The notes under the pieces were generated by a model. That model was given only the letters and a program-made list of their open reading frames with translations, did not search any database and had not been told where the DNA came from. From Closterium sp. NIES-65 (Eukaryota; Streptophyta; Zygnematophyceae; Desmidiales; Closteriaceae): a stretch of DNA of 64,000 bases. The stretch is from NCBI GenBank assembly GCA_948144175.1, contig CANXME010002565.1:122778-186777 (forward strand), in the 5' to 3' direction. Every line of letters begins with the position of its first letter. Within the stretch, counting starts at the first letter, position 1. A program made the position numbers and the translations under genes. Below are positions 37,711 through 49,300 of the stretch, piece by piece.

Positions 37711-39534
37711 TGCGCGCCGCGGTACAGTACACCTGACAGCTCGATGGAAGTTATGGCGCGACAAGCCAAGGTTGGATGAAGGGAAGGTACGGTACGGATG
37801 TGAGTACGTCTATTCAGGCGGATGGGCTTGCCTCCGCATGAAAGAGTGATGAGGGGATATGGAAAGTGAAAAGCCCGAGGCGAGGACAGAACAGTTATTA
37901 CAGACCTGGCGTGGAATCGAGAGGGCTTTACGGAGGTGAATGGGGGGTTGGATGGGAGGGGGAATTCCCCCAGTTATTCGTGACAGGGGCTTCGACTGGA
38001 ATTGGCCTCTCAACCCAAACTGCAGCGCCGCTGCCTGCGCGCCCAAGGGCGCACCACCTCTGGCGGAACGCGCTCGAGGTTGGCAGCATGGGCGGGTTTC
38101 CTCCGCACCTCGGTGCTACACCCGCACCCTTCCCCCCACACCCTCAAGCATTGGGTTGGGAAGGGAAAGGTGTCTTGTACAGCAGCATCACACCCGCAGA
38201 ACTCCCTCCCGTCCCAGATCTTTCCGCAGCAGATTGTTTGTCGGGGAAGCTCAAAGATGCCAGTCCGACGTGGACGCCTGCAGCCTCGATGTTGGGCCAA
38301 GGGTGGGGGAAACGACTGCCAACGAGCCAGCTAGTCACGATCCCGTCTCCACGTGTAGGCGCCGGAGCTGCTTTCCTCCAGAAAAGCGCCGCCGAGGCTG
38401 TCCCTCCTGGGACTTGGGATACATAAGAGCTCTCCCTAATTTCGGTATGGGAACATTCCTTCCTTCGCGTCACACTTCCTACCGCGTACAAGTCTAATCC
38501 CTCCACTAAACACACAACAGTAGTCTGTTACCCACCTCGCGACATTCGCATCTACATTGCCCGCCATCGCACCCAAACCACCCGGCTCGGATGGTAACAC
38601 GCGGCCGGCCCTGCGCCTCGACATTTTCCGCACCGCAGCGCGAGTGTCAAATCATATTTACGTATATGCTAGACAAGTTAGGCCACCGTGAGGTACATAG
38701 TATAGTGTATAGTATTTATCTCGACATTCTTACTTGCACCCTTTTTCAACCATTATAATCATTTCGCTAAGTGCTACTTTGAGCTATTAACATCGCTAGT
38801 TAGTATTTAGGAACCTAACCCACCGCTCGGTCCGCCTTACTGTCCTTAGCGCGCATGTCGGCAGCCTCTCAAATTACCCCAGTGGGTCCCCCGGTTTGCC
38901 CCTTTTACGACCCCCAGGGGTCCCCTTGTCGCCCTGTAGACGACCCTCGAAGGCCCCTTGATTCGCGCCCCGAAGGCCCCCTCCTTTTCGCGCCTCGAAG
39001 GCCCCCTTTCGCGTCCCGTAGGGCCCTCGATGTGCGCCCCGCACGTCCTCTGCGGCCCCTTGATTCGAGCCTCGCATAGCCATCGCCGTGCCGTTTGTCG
39101 CGCTCCTGCCATCTGTCAAGTTTGCGTTCGCTCGTCGCGCTACTACTGCCTAATGCATCGCTGCCTTAGGTCGCTGCCAGCGGCTAGTTTGCACATACGC
39201 CAGCTATGCGCGCAGCCGTTGTGATGCGCCAGTATCTAAGTTAGGCCACCGCTAGCGCGCACGCAGCTGCAGCAGCACGCTGTAATACGCCAATAGCAAG
39301 TTAGGTTTCCGCCAGCGCGCTAGCAACTGCAGTGGCCGTTGCCCCTACTTACGCTGCCCCTACTACTGCCTCACCTCGCGCGCCAGCACCAACTCCCGAC
39401 GCATAGCAGCAGCTAGCGCGCGGCCTCCGTAGCCACTGCATACCAGTGCAACCAGCAGCAGCAGCAGCAGCAGAAGCTAGCGGCAACGCACTAGAGCCGT
39501 CAACAGCCACCTACTACCACCCACAGCTGCATAC
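37711..39534. other. Intergenic region upstream of DAHP synthase
   Basis: About 1.8 kb holding the DAHP synthase promoter and then unannotated DNA. Frames at 37866-38497 show no recognisable protein motif or splice support. From about 38.88 to 39.08 kb there is an imperfect repeat of about 30 bp around CGAAGGCCCC. At 39220-39340 two imperfect 61-bp copies share AAGTTAGG; the same word appears near 38670. A CAG run (about 8 units) lies at about 39452-39474. The repeats may be decayed mobile DNA. Confidence 0.4.
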
Positions 39535-39722
39535 TGTCACAGACTAATGAGCAGGAATGACTGCATTGAATGAATCGTGGGTACAAGTACTAACCCTAAC
39601 ATTGGGTTGTATCCCATATGGGCTACCCCACTATAGCCTACACAGAGCTAGCACAAATATAGTTTGACACACCCCCATAGGCAAAGTGGGGGAGAAGAAG
39701 GGGTCACAAGGCCAGTAAAAAA
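39535..39722 (-). mobile_element. 3' LTR end of copia-group element H, interrupted by copia G
   Basis: The LTR is 39535-39669 (135 bp, minus-strand TGTCAAAC...TGTGACA). It is followed on plus by the CCCCCATAGGCAAAGTGGGGG hairpin segment seen at the 3' end of B, C, F and I. The element is cut at 39723 by the insertion of copia G (A-rich 5-mer AAAAA at 39718-39722). The rest of H would lie past the window end. Confidence 0.75.
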
Positions 39723-41622
39723 TGTTGGGCTGAGGAAAAGCCCTTAGGATCTTTCAAGGCTAGAACTCTCCGTAGGAATATTGTAACTGCGGAAACGTTT
39801 AATGACAAATGTTGAACCACCTTGCGCTAGTATGTGAGGGCAAAATAGATTGATTATAGAAAAGTAATACAAGCTTTCATAGGATTACAAGGAATATGAA
39901 GGGATGCAATAACCGCTTTACTGTTGCTGTTGCGGTTCGATACAGTGACGACTCAGGCAACTGCTCAATAACGAGTCAGTTGTTTGTCCTTGCTGTCGTG
40001 CTGTATTTGTCGCTTGACCTTTGACCTTCGCGTAACCTCTAGCAGTTACGTTCTGTCAACCTCTTTGGTTGACTCACCGTTGCTTCGTTGTAGTTCGCTT
40101 CGTTTTCAGTTCGATGTTCCGACCCATCAGGAGCGTTTAAGTTACTTGCTTCCAACACTCCCCTTCGCTTCTGGAGTGTCGTTGTTGGTGACGTGGCCTT
40201 GTCCGGTCAGCAGCATGCAGTACTTGAACTTCTGCTTTCCGAGCTTCTTGGTCAAGTAACCGGCTGCCATCTCAGACGTGGGGCAGTAGGACAGCTCGAG
40301 TCTCCCCTTCTCGATCTCGTCTTTCACGAAGAAGTATCGCAGGGCGATGTGCTTCGTCCTGTTCACGAATCCGTTATTGTTCGCTATGCGAATTGCTGAC
40401 TGGTTGTCGCAGAACAGGGAGAAGCTGGGTAACTGGGCTAGCTTCGCTTCTTCCAGCAGTTCGCGAAGGTACAATCCTTCTTTGGTGGCTGAGCAGAGTG
40501 CGATATATTCTGCTTCAGCTGAGGAGAGAGCGATTAGTTCATGTTTGTTCAACTGCCACGAGATAGGTCCGATAGGCTCGAGTCGGTAGATGTAGCCGGT
40601 GCTGTGAGCGCCTGTTGTCAGAATCGCCAGCATGATCAGCATCGACGTAGCCGATTAGCTTGGGCGTCATGGTTCCGGTCTTGTGGTAGGTTAGGCCGAT
40701 TGTTGGGGTGCTGACGAGGTAGTGGAGTGCGCGGTCGAGCTCCGCCATGTGCTCTACTTCAGGTTTCTTGAGGTAGGTGGTGAGTTGGCTTGGTGAGTAC
40801 GATAGACCCGGTCGGCAGGTGACGGCTGCGAAGAGGAGGCATCCCAGCTTTCGCTGGTAGTCGCGTATGCCGGCGGGCTTGAGCGGAGCAGAGGTTTCCT
40901 TGTGATTTCCGGCGGTGTAGCGATATGGCGTGGAGATATCGGCGGGGTTAGTCCGAAGCGCTTGACGATGGTGTTAGCGTATTTCGCGGCGCTGAGGTAG
41001 ATCGCGTTCTCCTCTTCTTGTATGTTGAGCCCGAGGTATTGCGTCATGGTAGAGGAGACGGTGAGTGTGAGATCCTGCTGCAGCTCCCCTTCGAACCAGG
41101 TTGTGATGCTGTCGGTTAAGCCGATGTAGAGCAGATCGTCCACATAGACGATGAGCAGAATGTAGTCGCTGCCTTTAGTGAGTCGGTACATACCCTGGTC
41201 GTGCGGTAGTTGGCGGAATCCGATCCGGATTAGTCGGATGTGTAGGTACTGCTGCCACAACCTCGGAGCTTGCTTGATGCCGTACAGAGACTTTAGCAGC
41301 TGACAGACTTGGTTGGGGCCTGCGTTGGAAGCCGTGCAGTTGCTTGACGAAAATCTCAGCATCGACGTCGATTTGTCGGAGCTTCTTCCGCTTCATGGCG
41401 GCTATCGTGAGGAGAATCCGCAGTGAGGTGTGCCGGCTGACCGGTGCGAACGTCTCGGTTAAGTCTCGTCCGCGCTTTAAACTTGTCGATGGTTCCATCT
41501 GCCTTTGTTTTCACGCGGAAAAAACCATTTTCCGGTGAGAATGGTCTTAACCTGTGCCACTTTGATAGGTACGACCTTCCAGGTGTTGCGTTCTTCCTGT
41601 GCCTTGAACTCCTTATCCATGG
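39723..41622 (-). mobile_element. Copia element G, 3' part, split by gypsy E
   Basis: The 3' LTR is 39723-40157 (435 bp, minus-strand TGTTGGAAG...CAGCCCAACA), preceded by the purine tract GAAGGGGAG. Upstream are RNase H (about 40.15-40.7 kb, TKHIALRYFFVKDEI signature) and reverse transcriptase (about 40.75-41.55 kb, YVDDLLY and LYGIKQAPRLWQQ). Sequence and LTR-end type link it to copia D. The coding region continues beyond gypsy E at 56929-57171. It is broken, with a few breaks besides the insertions. Confidence 0.85.
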
Positions 41623-44600
41623 TGTGAGGATCTAGGATCGAGCTCAGAAAAGAGAATGAGAATTGAGTCGAATTGAATGATCACCTGGGTACAACACGAG
41701 GCTATATATAGGCTCGACACAAGGCCCCGTAACCAGGTGTTACGCGAAGGTTCCGCGGGTCGCGTAGCGTCCCGAACAGATCCTTACCGAATTCGGTAGA
41801 AGGCAATTCGGTGGCAACCGAAAAGGCCAGAATTCGGTGCACGTAACCTAGCTCGATGCTATAACTATAATAAAATATAGGAAAGCACCTAGCCTAGGAA
41901 ATCAAGCAATTCATGCATGCATATGATTATCCTATGCTAGAAATAGCATGATAAAGTAAAGGCAAGCAAATATAGCTGGCAATAAGCCGTCGTACTCTCA
42001 CACGTCCCCCCCTCAAAGCTGGGTGGCGTGAGAAACACCCTGCTTGACAAGATAGTCCTTGAGAGCACGGCGTGCGTTGCCCATATCAGCTTCTGCAACC
42101 CAACTGTCCTCAGTGGGGTCGTATCCCTTCCAGCGTATCAGGAACTCGAGGGTCTTGCCGCCGCGGCGCCGATGAGAGAGAACGCACTCGATCTCGTACT
42201 CGGGTTCATCCTGCACAAGAACAGGCGGAGGTGGCGGGTAGCTGCCGTCCCTGGAACTGTTGGTTGGGGTCCTTGTAGGGTTTCAGTAGCTTCACATGGA
42301 AAGCATTGTGAAGCTTCCAAGTAGTAGGTAAGCGCAAGTGGAATGTAACTGGTGTCACCTGTGCCTCTACGAGAAAAGGACCACAGAAGCGAGGCCGGAG
42401 TTTGGGTGGGAGGTGAGACAGGTTCAAGTTGCGCGTGTCAAGAAGCACCTGATCTCCGACTGCTACTGAGTGATCACGTCGCTGACGATCGGCATACTGC
42501 TTCTGGGAGGTCTGCATCGTGGTGAGTCGTCGCCGAGTCTTTTCCCATAGCTGCTGCATGGTGGTGACGAAGTCATGTGCGGCTTGGACGTGTGCCGGTG
42601 TGGTTGGCTTCTGTGGTGTAAGTGGAACCCGTCCGTAACACAGGAAGAAAGGAGTTTTCCCTGTGGCCGCATGTGATGCGTTATTGTAAGTGAACTCTAG
42701 GGTCGGTAACTGTGTGTCCCAGTGGTTGACGTCGTCCTTGCAAGCTGTGCGCAGTAACTGTTCAACCACTTGATTGAGTCGCTCGGTCTGTCCGTTAGTC
42801 TGTGGGTGGTATGCTGAGGACATCGCAAGTTTGGTCCCTAATAATCCCATGAGCTCCTTCCAGAACTTACTCATGAATTTGGGGTCTTTGTCTGAGATGA
42901 GTGTAGCGGGGATGCCGTGGATGGTGATGATGCGGTCGAAGAAGAGGCGAGCAGTTGCTTCAGCTGTACCTGTGGCGTTGGTCGGTATGAAGTGACCCAT
43001 TTTGGAGAACTTATCGATGACTACGAGGATGGAATCGTGCCCCCGTGAGGTCGAAGGAAGTCCTGTGATAAAGTCGAGGCTAACGACCTGCCATGGCTGC
43101 TCCGGTACGGGTAGAGGCTGAAGTAACCCTGCTTTTTTTTGCTTGCTAGTCTTCATCCGCTGGCACGTGTCGCAAGAGGTGACTAACTGCTGCACGTCTA
43201 CTGCCATCCCGGGCCAGTAGTAATACTTTGCTATCCCTGCTAACGTCTTGTTGCTCCCGAAATGTCCCGCGTATGGTACATCGTGAAACTCCTCCAATAG
43301 GATCTGCCGTAGCGGGGCGTAATTCGGTACCCAAATCTTTCCTAAACCCTTCCTTATAGCTAAGTCTTTCTCCCACTGTAACAACTTCTTGGTCTGTGCT
43401 GTAGCGATCTCTGCGTCCACGGAGTACCCATGTTGGAATAGACCCTTGAGCAGAGGGTTCATCCCGTCGAGCTGGATGCCTGCTACATGTCCGGGGCGGC
43501 TCAATGCGTCTGCTTTGATGTGTAGCCCGGGCTTGTAAACGATGTCGTAGTGGAAGTGAGTTTCCAGGAAGTCCACCCACCGCACCTGTCGTCGTGAGAG
43601 CGTCGGCTGCGACCTCAGGTATTTGAGACTGCAGTGGTCAGTATAGACTGTAGTCTTGGCTCCCTCTAGGTAACACCTCCACGCCTTGAAGGCTATGACT
43701 ATCGCTAAGGCTTCCTTGTCGTGAATGGGGTAGCTTAGTTCTGCTCCGGGTAGTTTCTTACTGAGGTAGGCGATAGGCTGTAAACCGCGTCCGTGATCCT
43801 GCATCAGTACTGCTCCGACTGCTTGGTCACTAGCCTCTACTTCCACCACGTAGTCCTTGTCTGGATCCAGCAAGATGAGTACTGGCGCTATAGTCAGTGC
43901 TGTCTGTAGCTGCTCCATGGCTTGCTGATGAGGGGTATCCCATTTGTAGGGCGTATCCTTTTCAGTAGTTCGGTCAGTGGCGCTGCTATCTTAGCGTACT
44001 GCGGCACGAACCTGTTGTAGTAGTTGGCAAAGCCTAGGAACTACTGCAACTCCTTCACGTTCTCCGGTACTTTCCACTTCTTGACGACTTCGATTTTCCG
44101 CGGGTCCACGTGTACGCCCTCGGCACTCACCATGTGCCTGAGAAACTGCACCTTCTTCAGGGCGAAGTCGCTCTTCGACAGCTTCACGTAGAACTTGTTT
44201 TTCCGCAGGATCTCGAACACCTTCCGTAGATGCTCCACGTGCTCCTTCATGTTCTTGGAGTAGATGAGAATGTCGTCCAGGTACACCACCACGCATTCGT
44301 CCAGCAGGGGTCGTAAGATGTGATTCATCTCCGCCTGAAACGTTGCTGGTGCGTTGCAGAGTCCGAACGGCATCACCAAGTATTCGTAGGAGCCGTATCT
44401 GGTACGGAACGCCATCTTGTGGATCGAGTTGTCCGCCATCTTGATCTGCCAGTAACCCGACCGTAGGTGCAGCTTCGAGAAGACTGTTGTCAGAACATTA
44501 TAGCTTGTGCTTTTGTGTAGGTTGTAGTGGGGTAGCCCACATGGGGTACAACCCAATTAGGGTTAGTACTTGTACCCAACAGTTTCATAGTTGATTCATT

Positions 44601-44869
44601 CTCGTTTCTTCTCATGGTATCGAGCAGTTTCCCTCGTGGGAACTGTTCCTAGGGCCCACCAAAACGATATTTTATTTTTCCTGCCCGGGAGCGCACTTTG
44701 CTTAGGCCCGAGTCGCGCCTCGTGTGCCCTCTCTACCGTCGCGCCCGTCCTAGGCCTCCTTCGGCCCCGTCGTGTCGCCCCTAGCGGCCTCCCTCGCGCC
44801 GCCCTTACTCGGCCCGTCGCCGCCCCTTCGCGGCCTGACGCCGCCCTACGCGGCCCGTCGCCACCCTCA

Positions 44870-45680
44870 GCGGCCCGTCGCCGCCCTTCCGCCGCCCTTC
44901 GCTGCGGCCCCGCCACCTTACCTGCGGCCCCGCTGCCCTTACCTGCGGCCCCGTCGCCCTCACCTGCGGCCCCGCCGCCCTTACATGCGGCCGCGTCGCC
45001 TGCTGCTTGCGGCCCCGCCACCTTACCTGCGGCCCCGCTGCCCTTACCTGCAGCCCCGCCACCTTAACCTGCGGCCCCGCCACCTTACCTGCAGCCCCGC
45101 CGCCCTTACCTGCGGCCCCGTCGCCCTTACCTGCGGCCCCGTCGCCTGCTGCTGCGGCCCCGCCACCTTACCCGCGGCCCCGCCGCCCTTACCTGCGGCC
45201 GCGCCACCTTACCTGCGGCCCCGCCCCCTTACCTGCGGCCCCGTCGCCCTCACCTAAGGCCCTGCCGCCCTTACCTGTGGCCCCGACGCCTGCTGCTGCG
45301 GCCCCGCCACCTTACCCGCGGCCCCGCCGCCCTTACCTGCGGCCCCGCCACCTTACCTGCAGCCCCGCCGCCCTTACCTGCGGCCCCGCCACCTTACCTG
45401 CGGCCCCCGCCACCTTACCTGCGGCCCCGTCACCTTCACTGCGGCCCCGTCGCCTGCTGCACCGCCGCACCGCCCTGCAGCCGAGCCGCCGAGCAGCCCA
45501 GCTGCCCAGCAGCCGAGCTGCAGAGCCGCCCAGCCGCCGAGCCGCCCAGAAGTCGAGCCGCCCGGCAGCCGAGCCGCCCAGCAGCCAAGCCGCCCAGCAG
45601 CCAAGCCGCCCAGCAGCCGAGCCGCCCAGCGGCCGAGCCGCCCAGCAGCCGAGCCGCCCAGCAGCCGAGCCGCCCGCACC
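44870..45680 (+). repeat. GC-rich tandem repeats in the leader of copia B
   Basis: Units near CTTACCTGCGGCCCCGCC (about 44.9-45.45 kb) are followed by CCCAGCAGCCGAGCCG units (about 45.48-45.68 kb). The order mirrors the leaders of C and F. The composition would support stable RNA structure. Confidence 0.8.
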
Positions 45681-45708
45681 GCCGAGTCGCTCGACCCGCC
45701 CTGTCCGG

Positions 45709-46324
45709 TAAGAGCAGCGCCTCTGTCACTGCACTGCCCTCACCCTACTGTTCGTGCTGCTAGTCTACTACTGTTATGGCTACCCTTAGTGTCCTCGCTT
45801 TTGACGCTGAGGGTCGGGCCATTGACTTTGACGTCTGGATAGATGACCTGCAGCTTTTCTTACAGTGCGATAGGGCGGACGGTCTCTCTCTCTTTTTGAC
45901 CTCACCTCTGGTGCCTCTCCTGCCCCTGCTGCTGATGCTGACGCCACTGTTCTCTCACAGTGGGCCGCCGAGTCGCCGAGCCGCAGTTGCTGCCGACCCG
46001 CCGTACCGCTGAGCCACCCGAGCCGCCCGAGCCGCCGAGTTGCCGGGCCGCCCGAGCCGCCCTGTCCGGTAAGAGCAGCGCCTCTGTCACTGCACTGCCC
46101 TTACCCTACTGTTCGCGCTGCTGGTCTACTACTGTCATGGCTACCCTAGTGTCCTCGCTTTTGACGCTGAGGGTCGGGCCATTGACTTTGACGTCTGGGT
46201 AGATGACCTGCGGCTTTTCCTACATTGCGATAGGGCAGACGGTCTCTCCCTCTTTGACCTCACCTCTGGTGCCTCTCCTGCCCCTGCTGCTGATGCCGAC
46301 GCCACTGTTCGCTCACAGTGGGCC
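45709..46324 (+). repeat. Internal direct repeat around the gag start of copia B
   Basis: A segment of about 255 bp beginning with CCGGTAAGAGCAGCGCCTCT is present twice (about 45709-45962 and 46068-46324) at high identity, with about 100 bp of leader-like sequence between the copies. I see no such duplication in C or F. Confidence 0.8.
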
Positions 46325-49300
46325 ACGCGCGATGCTGCTGCACGTCTTGCTGTGCGTCGCCACCTGCCTACCTCTGAGCGTGCGCACTTTAGTCAGTACA
46401 AGAGTGCTCAGACCTTGTACGACGCTGTAGTTGCACGCTACTCCTCCCCTGCCATTGCTGCACTGAGCCGCCTCATGCTACCGTACCTCTTCCTTGACCT
46501 TACTGCCTTTCCCACAGTCGCTGCCCTCATTACGCACCTCCGCACTAGTGACACTCGCTACCGCCGCTGCGCTTCCTGCTGAGTTCTGCGCCAAGAACCC
46601 CCCCCCCCCCCATGTACATCACTCTCTACTACTTAGTCACCCGCCTCCCTGACTCCCTTCGCGTAGTCAGGGACCACTTTCTCTCAGTCTGTCCCACCAC
46701 TCTCACTGTTGACCTCCTCGAGAAGGCCCTTCAAGCAGCGGAGAAGAGCATAGTCGCTGTGGGGGCCTCTCGTGGTGACCCGCGCACCCCCATCTTTGAG
46801 GGGTGTTCCCCCTCCCCTCTTTTGCCCTCTGTTGCCTCTGTTGCTGCGGCCGACCTTGTTGGTCTGGAGTCGGTCGGTGCGGCGTCTACCCCTAGTGGGA
46901 AGCGTCGCTCTGGCAAGGGAAAGGGGGGCAGGGGCGCTGGAGGAGCTAGCGGGGGCGGTGGAGGCGGCAGTGGAGGCAGTGGAGGGGGTGGGGGTGGTGC
47001 AGGGAGTGGTGGCGGTGGTGGAGGTGTCGGCGGCGGCAGTGGAGGCGGAGGCGGCGGAGGAGGTGGCAGTGAGAGCGGAGGTGGTGGAGGTGGCGGAGGT
47101 GGAGGAGGCGGTGGCGGAGGAGGAGGAGGAGGAGGTCGTGGCTCTTTGCAGAGGAGTGGCTCCGGTGGTGGTCAGCGCCAGCAGCAGCAGCGCAGTCGGG
47201 AGACCCTGTCCCCTCAGCAGCTCCGTGAGTGGTACGCTGCACGCCAGCGGGGTGGGGGTACTGGTCCGTGCACCTACGTCCTGCGCACCGGCGACCGTGC
47301 GGGTGAGCAGTGTGGGGGTGCGCACCCCACCCAGCGCTGCTTTGGCCGCCTGACGGACGCTTTGCGTCACCAGTTCCCGGAGGCCACTGAGATCCCTCGC
47401 TGGGACGAGCTGTCTAGGGCAGGGGTTAGCTATCTTTGACCTTGACTTCGATGCTATTCTTGCTGCTATGTATACTGTGTCTATTAATGAGGAGAGTGAC
47501 TGTTACCGGTGTTTCCCCGCCCGACCCGGGCATTGCGACTGCTGCTCTAGGTGCTGGTGAGGCTGCTGCTCTTGGTGCTAGGCGAGGCTGCTGCTGTAGG
47601 TGCTAGTGCGTCTGCTTACTCCGGTACTGGTGAGTCTGCTCTCAGGTACTGCGTCGGCATCGGCCTCCCACACCTTCACACTTGACTCGGGGGCTTCTCC
47701 TCCTTCTTTCGAGACCGCACCACACTCACGCCGCTTAGTCGGCCAGTTGCAGTCTCCCTGGCAGACCCCTCTGGGGGGTCCTGTCCTTGCTCACTTCTCC
47801 ACTGTCCTCCCGTGTCCGACGGCCCCCTCTGGCACCCTGTCTGGTCTTTACCTCCCCTCGTTCTCTACGAACTTGGTGAGTGGTGCTGACCTACAGGATG
47901 CGGGGGTTCACCAGTTCACTCCTGCGAGTCAGCGGGTGACCCACTGCACGGACGCTCGGACAGGCCTTCACCTGGCCACGTTTACACGTCGGCCGGGGTC
48001 GAGCCTGTACACACTGACCACTGCGTCTCCTCCAGTCCCTGCGTCTTGTCAGGTAGCTGCGTCGAGTCAGGTGTTAGCTGCAGCGTCCAGGTCTGGTCCT
48101 GAGTCTGCCCCCTGCTCGTGTCGCCTCCTGTCTCACGAGACTCTCCTCTGGCACCACCGCCTTGGTCACCCCTCCCTGCTTTGTCTCCGAAGCATGGCCT
48201 CCCGTGTCCTTGTCTCTGGTCTTCCCCGGTCCCTCCCTCCCCTTCCTCCGGGCCCTGGCCCTACCTGCGTCCCCTGTGTCGAGGGGCGGCAGCGGGCTGC
48301 CCCTCACTCCTCCCAGTTTCCCCCGACAGAGGCCCCGCTGCAGACACTTCACATGGACGTGTGGGGCCCAGCCCGCGTCCGTGGACAGGGTCACAAGTGC
48401 TACTTCCTGCTAGTGGTTGACGATTACTCGCGTTACACCACAGTCTTCCCCTTGCGCAGCAAGGGTGATGTCACTGAGGTGTTGATCGACTCGATCCGCG
48501 CAGCTCGTCTCCACCTCAGGCGGAGCTTTGGCTCGGACTTTCCTGTCCTGCGTCTGCACTCTGACAGAGGCGAAGAGTTCTCCTCTGGCCTTCTGCGAGC
48601 CTACTGTCGTGCGCGAGGCATCCGCCAGACCTTCACAGCTTCCGGACTCTCCACAGCAAAATGGGATTGCTGAGCGCCGCATTGGCATGGTCATGGACGT
48701 CGCTCGTACATCCATGATGCATGCGGCTGCCCCCCATTTCGTGTGGCCGTTTGCGGTCCGATACGCGGCGCATCAGATCAACCTTCATCACAGGGTCTCC
48801 ATGCCGGAGACCTCCCCAGCTTTGCTGTGGACGGGGAAGGTTGGCGATGCGTCTGCGTTCCGTGTCTGGGGGATCTCGGGCGTTTGTCTGCGACTTGTCT
48901 GCGGACAAGCTGTCCCCTCGTGCTGCTTCTTGCGTCTTCCTGGGTTTCCCCCCTGACGCGCCAGGGTGGCAGTTCTACCACCCCACCTCTCGCCGTGTTC
49001 TATCCTCCCAGGACGTCACGTTCGACGAGTCGGTCCCCTACTACCGCCTCTTCCCCTAGCGCACTCCGTCCCTCCCCCCGCCACCGCTCTTCCTTGTGCC
49101 AGGTCACCCCCTGGTAGACCCCCTCCCCCCCTCAGGGTCCTGCCCCTTCAGGTGTGTCCCAGGTAGACGCTGTTGAGCCTGTCGAGGTCACTGGTGACTC
49201 TGGTGCAGCTGAAGGTGCTGAGCCTGGGGGTGCTGACTCTGGGGGTGCTGAGCGTGTGGGTGTATGTTTGGGGGTACTGAGCCTGAGGGTACTACGACTG

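Noticed and set aside
37866-38497. Overlapping plus-strand frames of about 185 residues upstream of DAHP synthase
   Set aside because: Three frames are open at once in GC-rich DNA, with no motif and no splice or start support.
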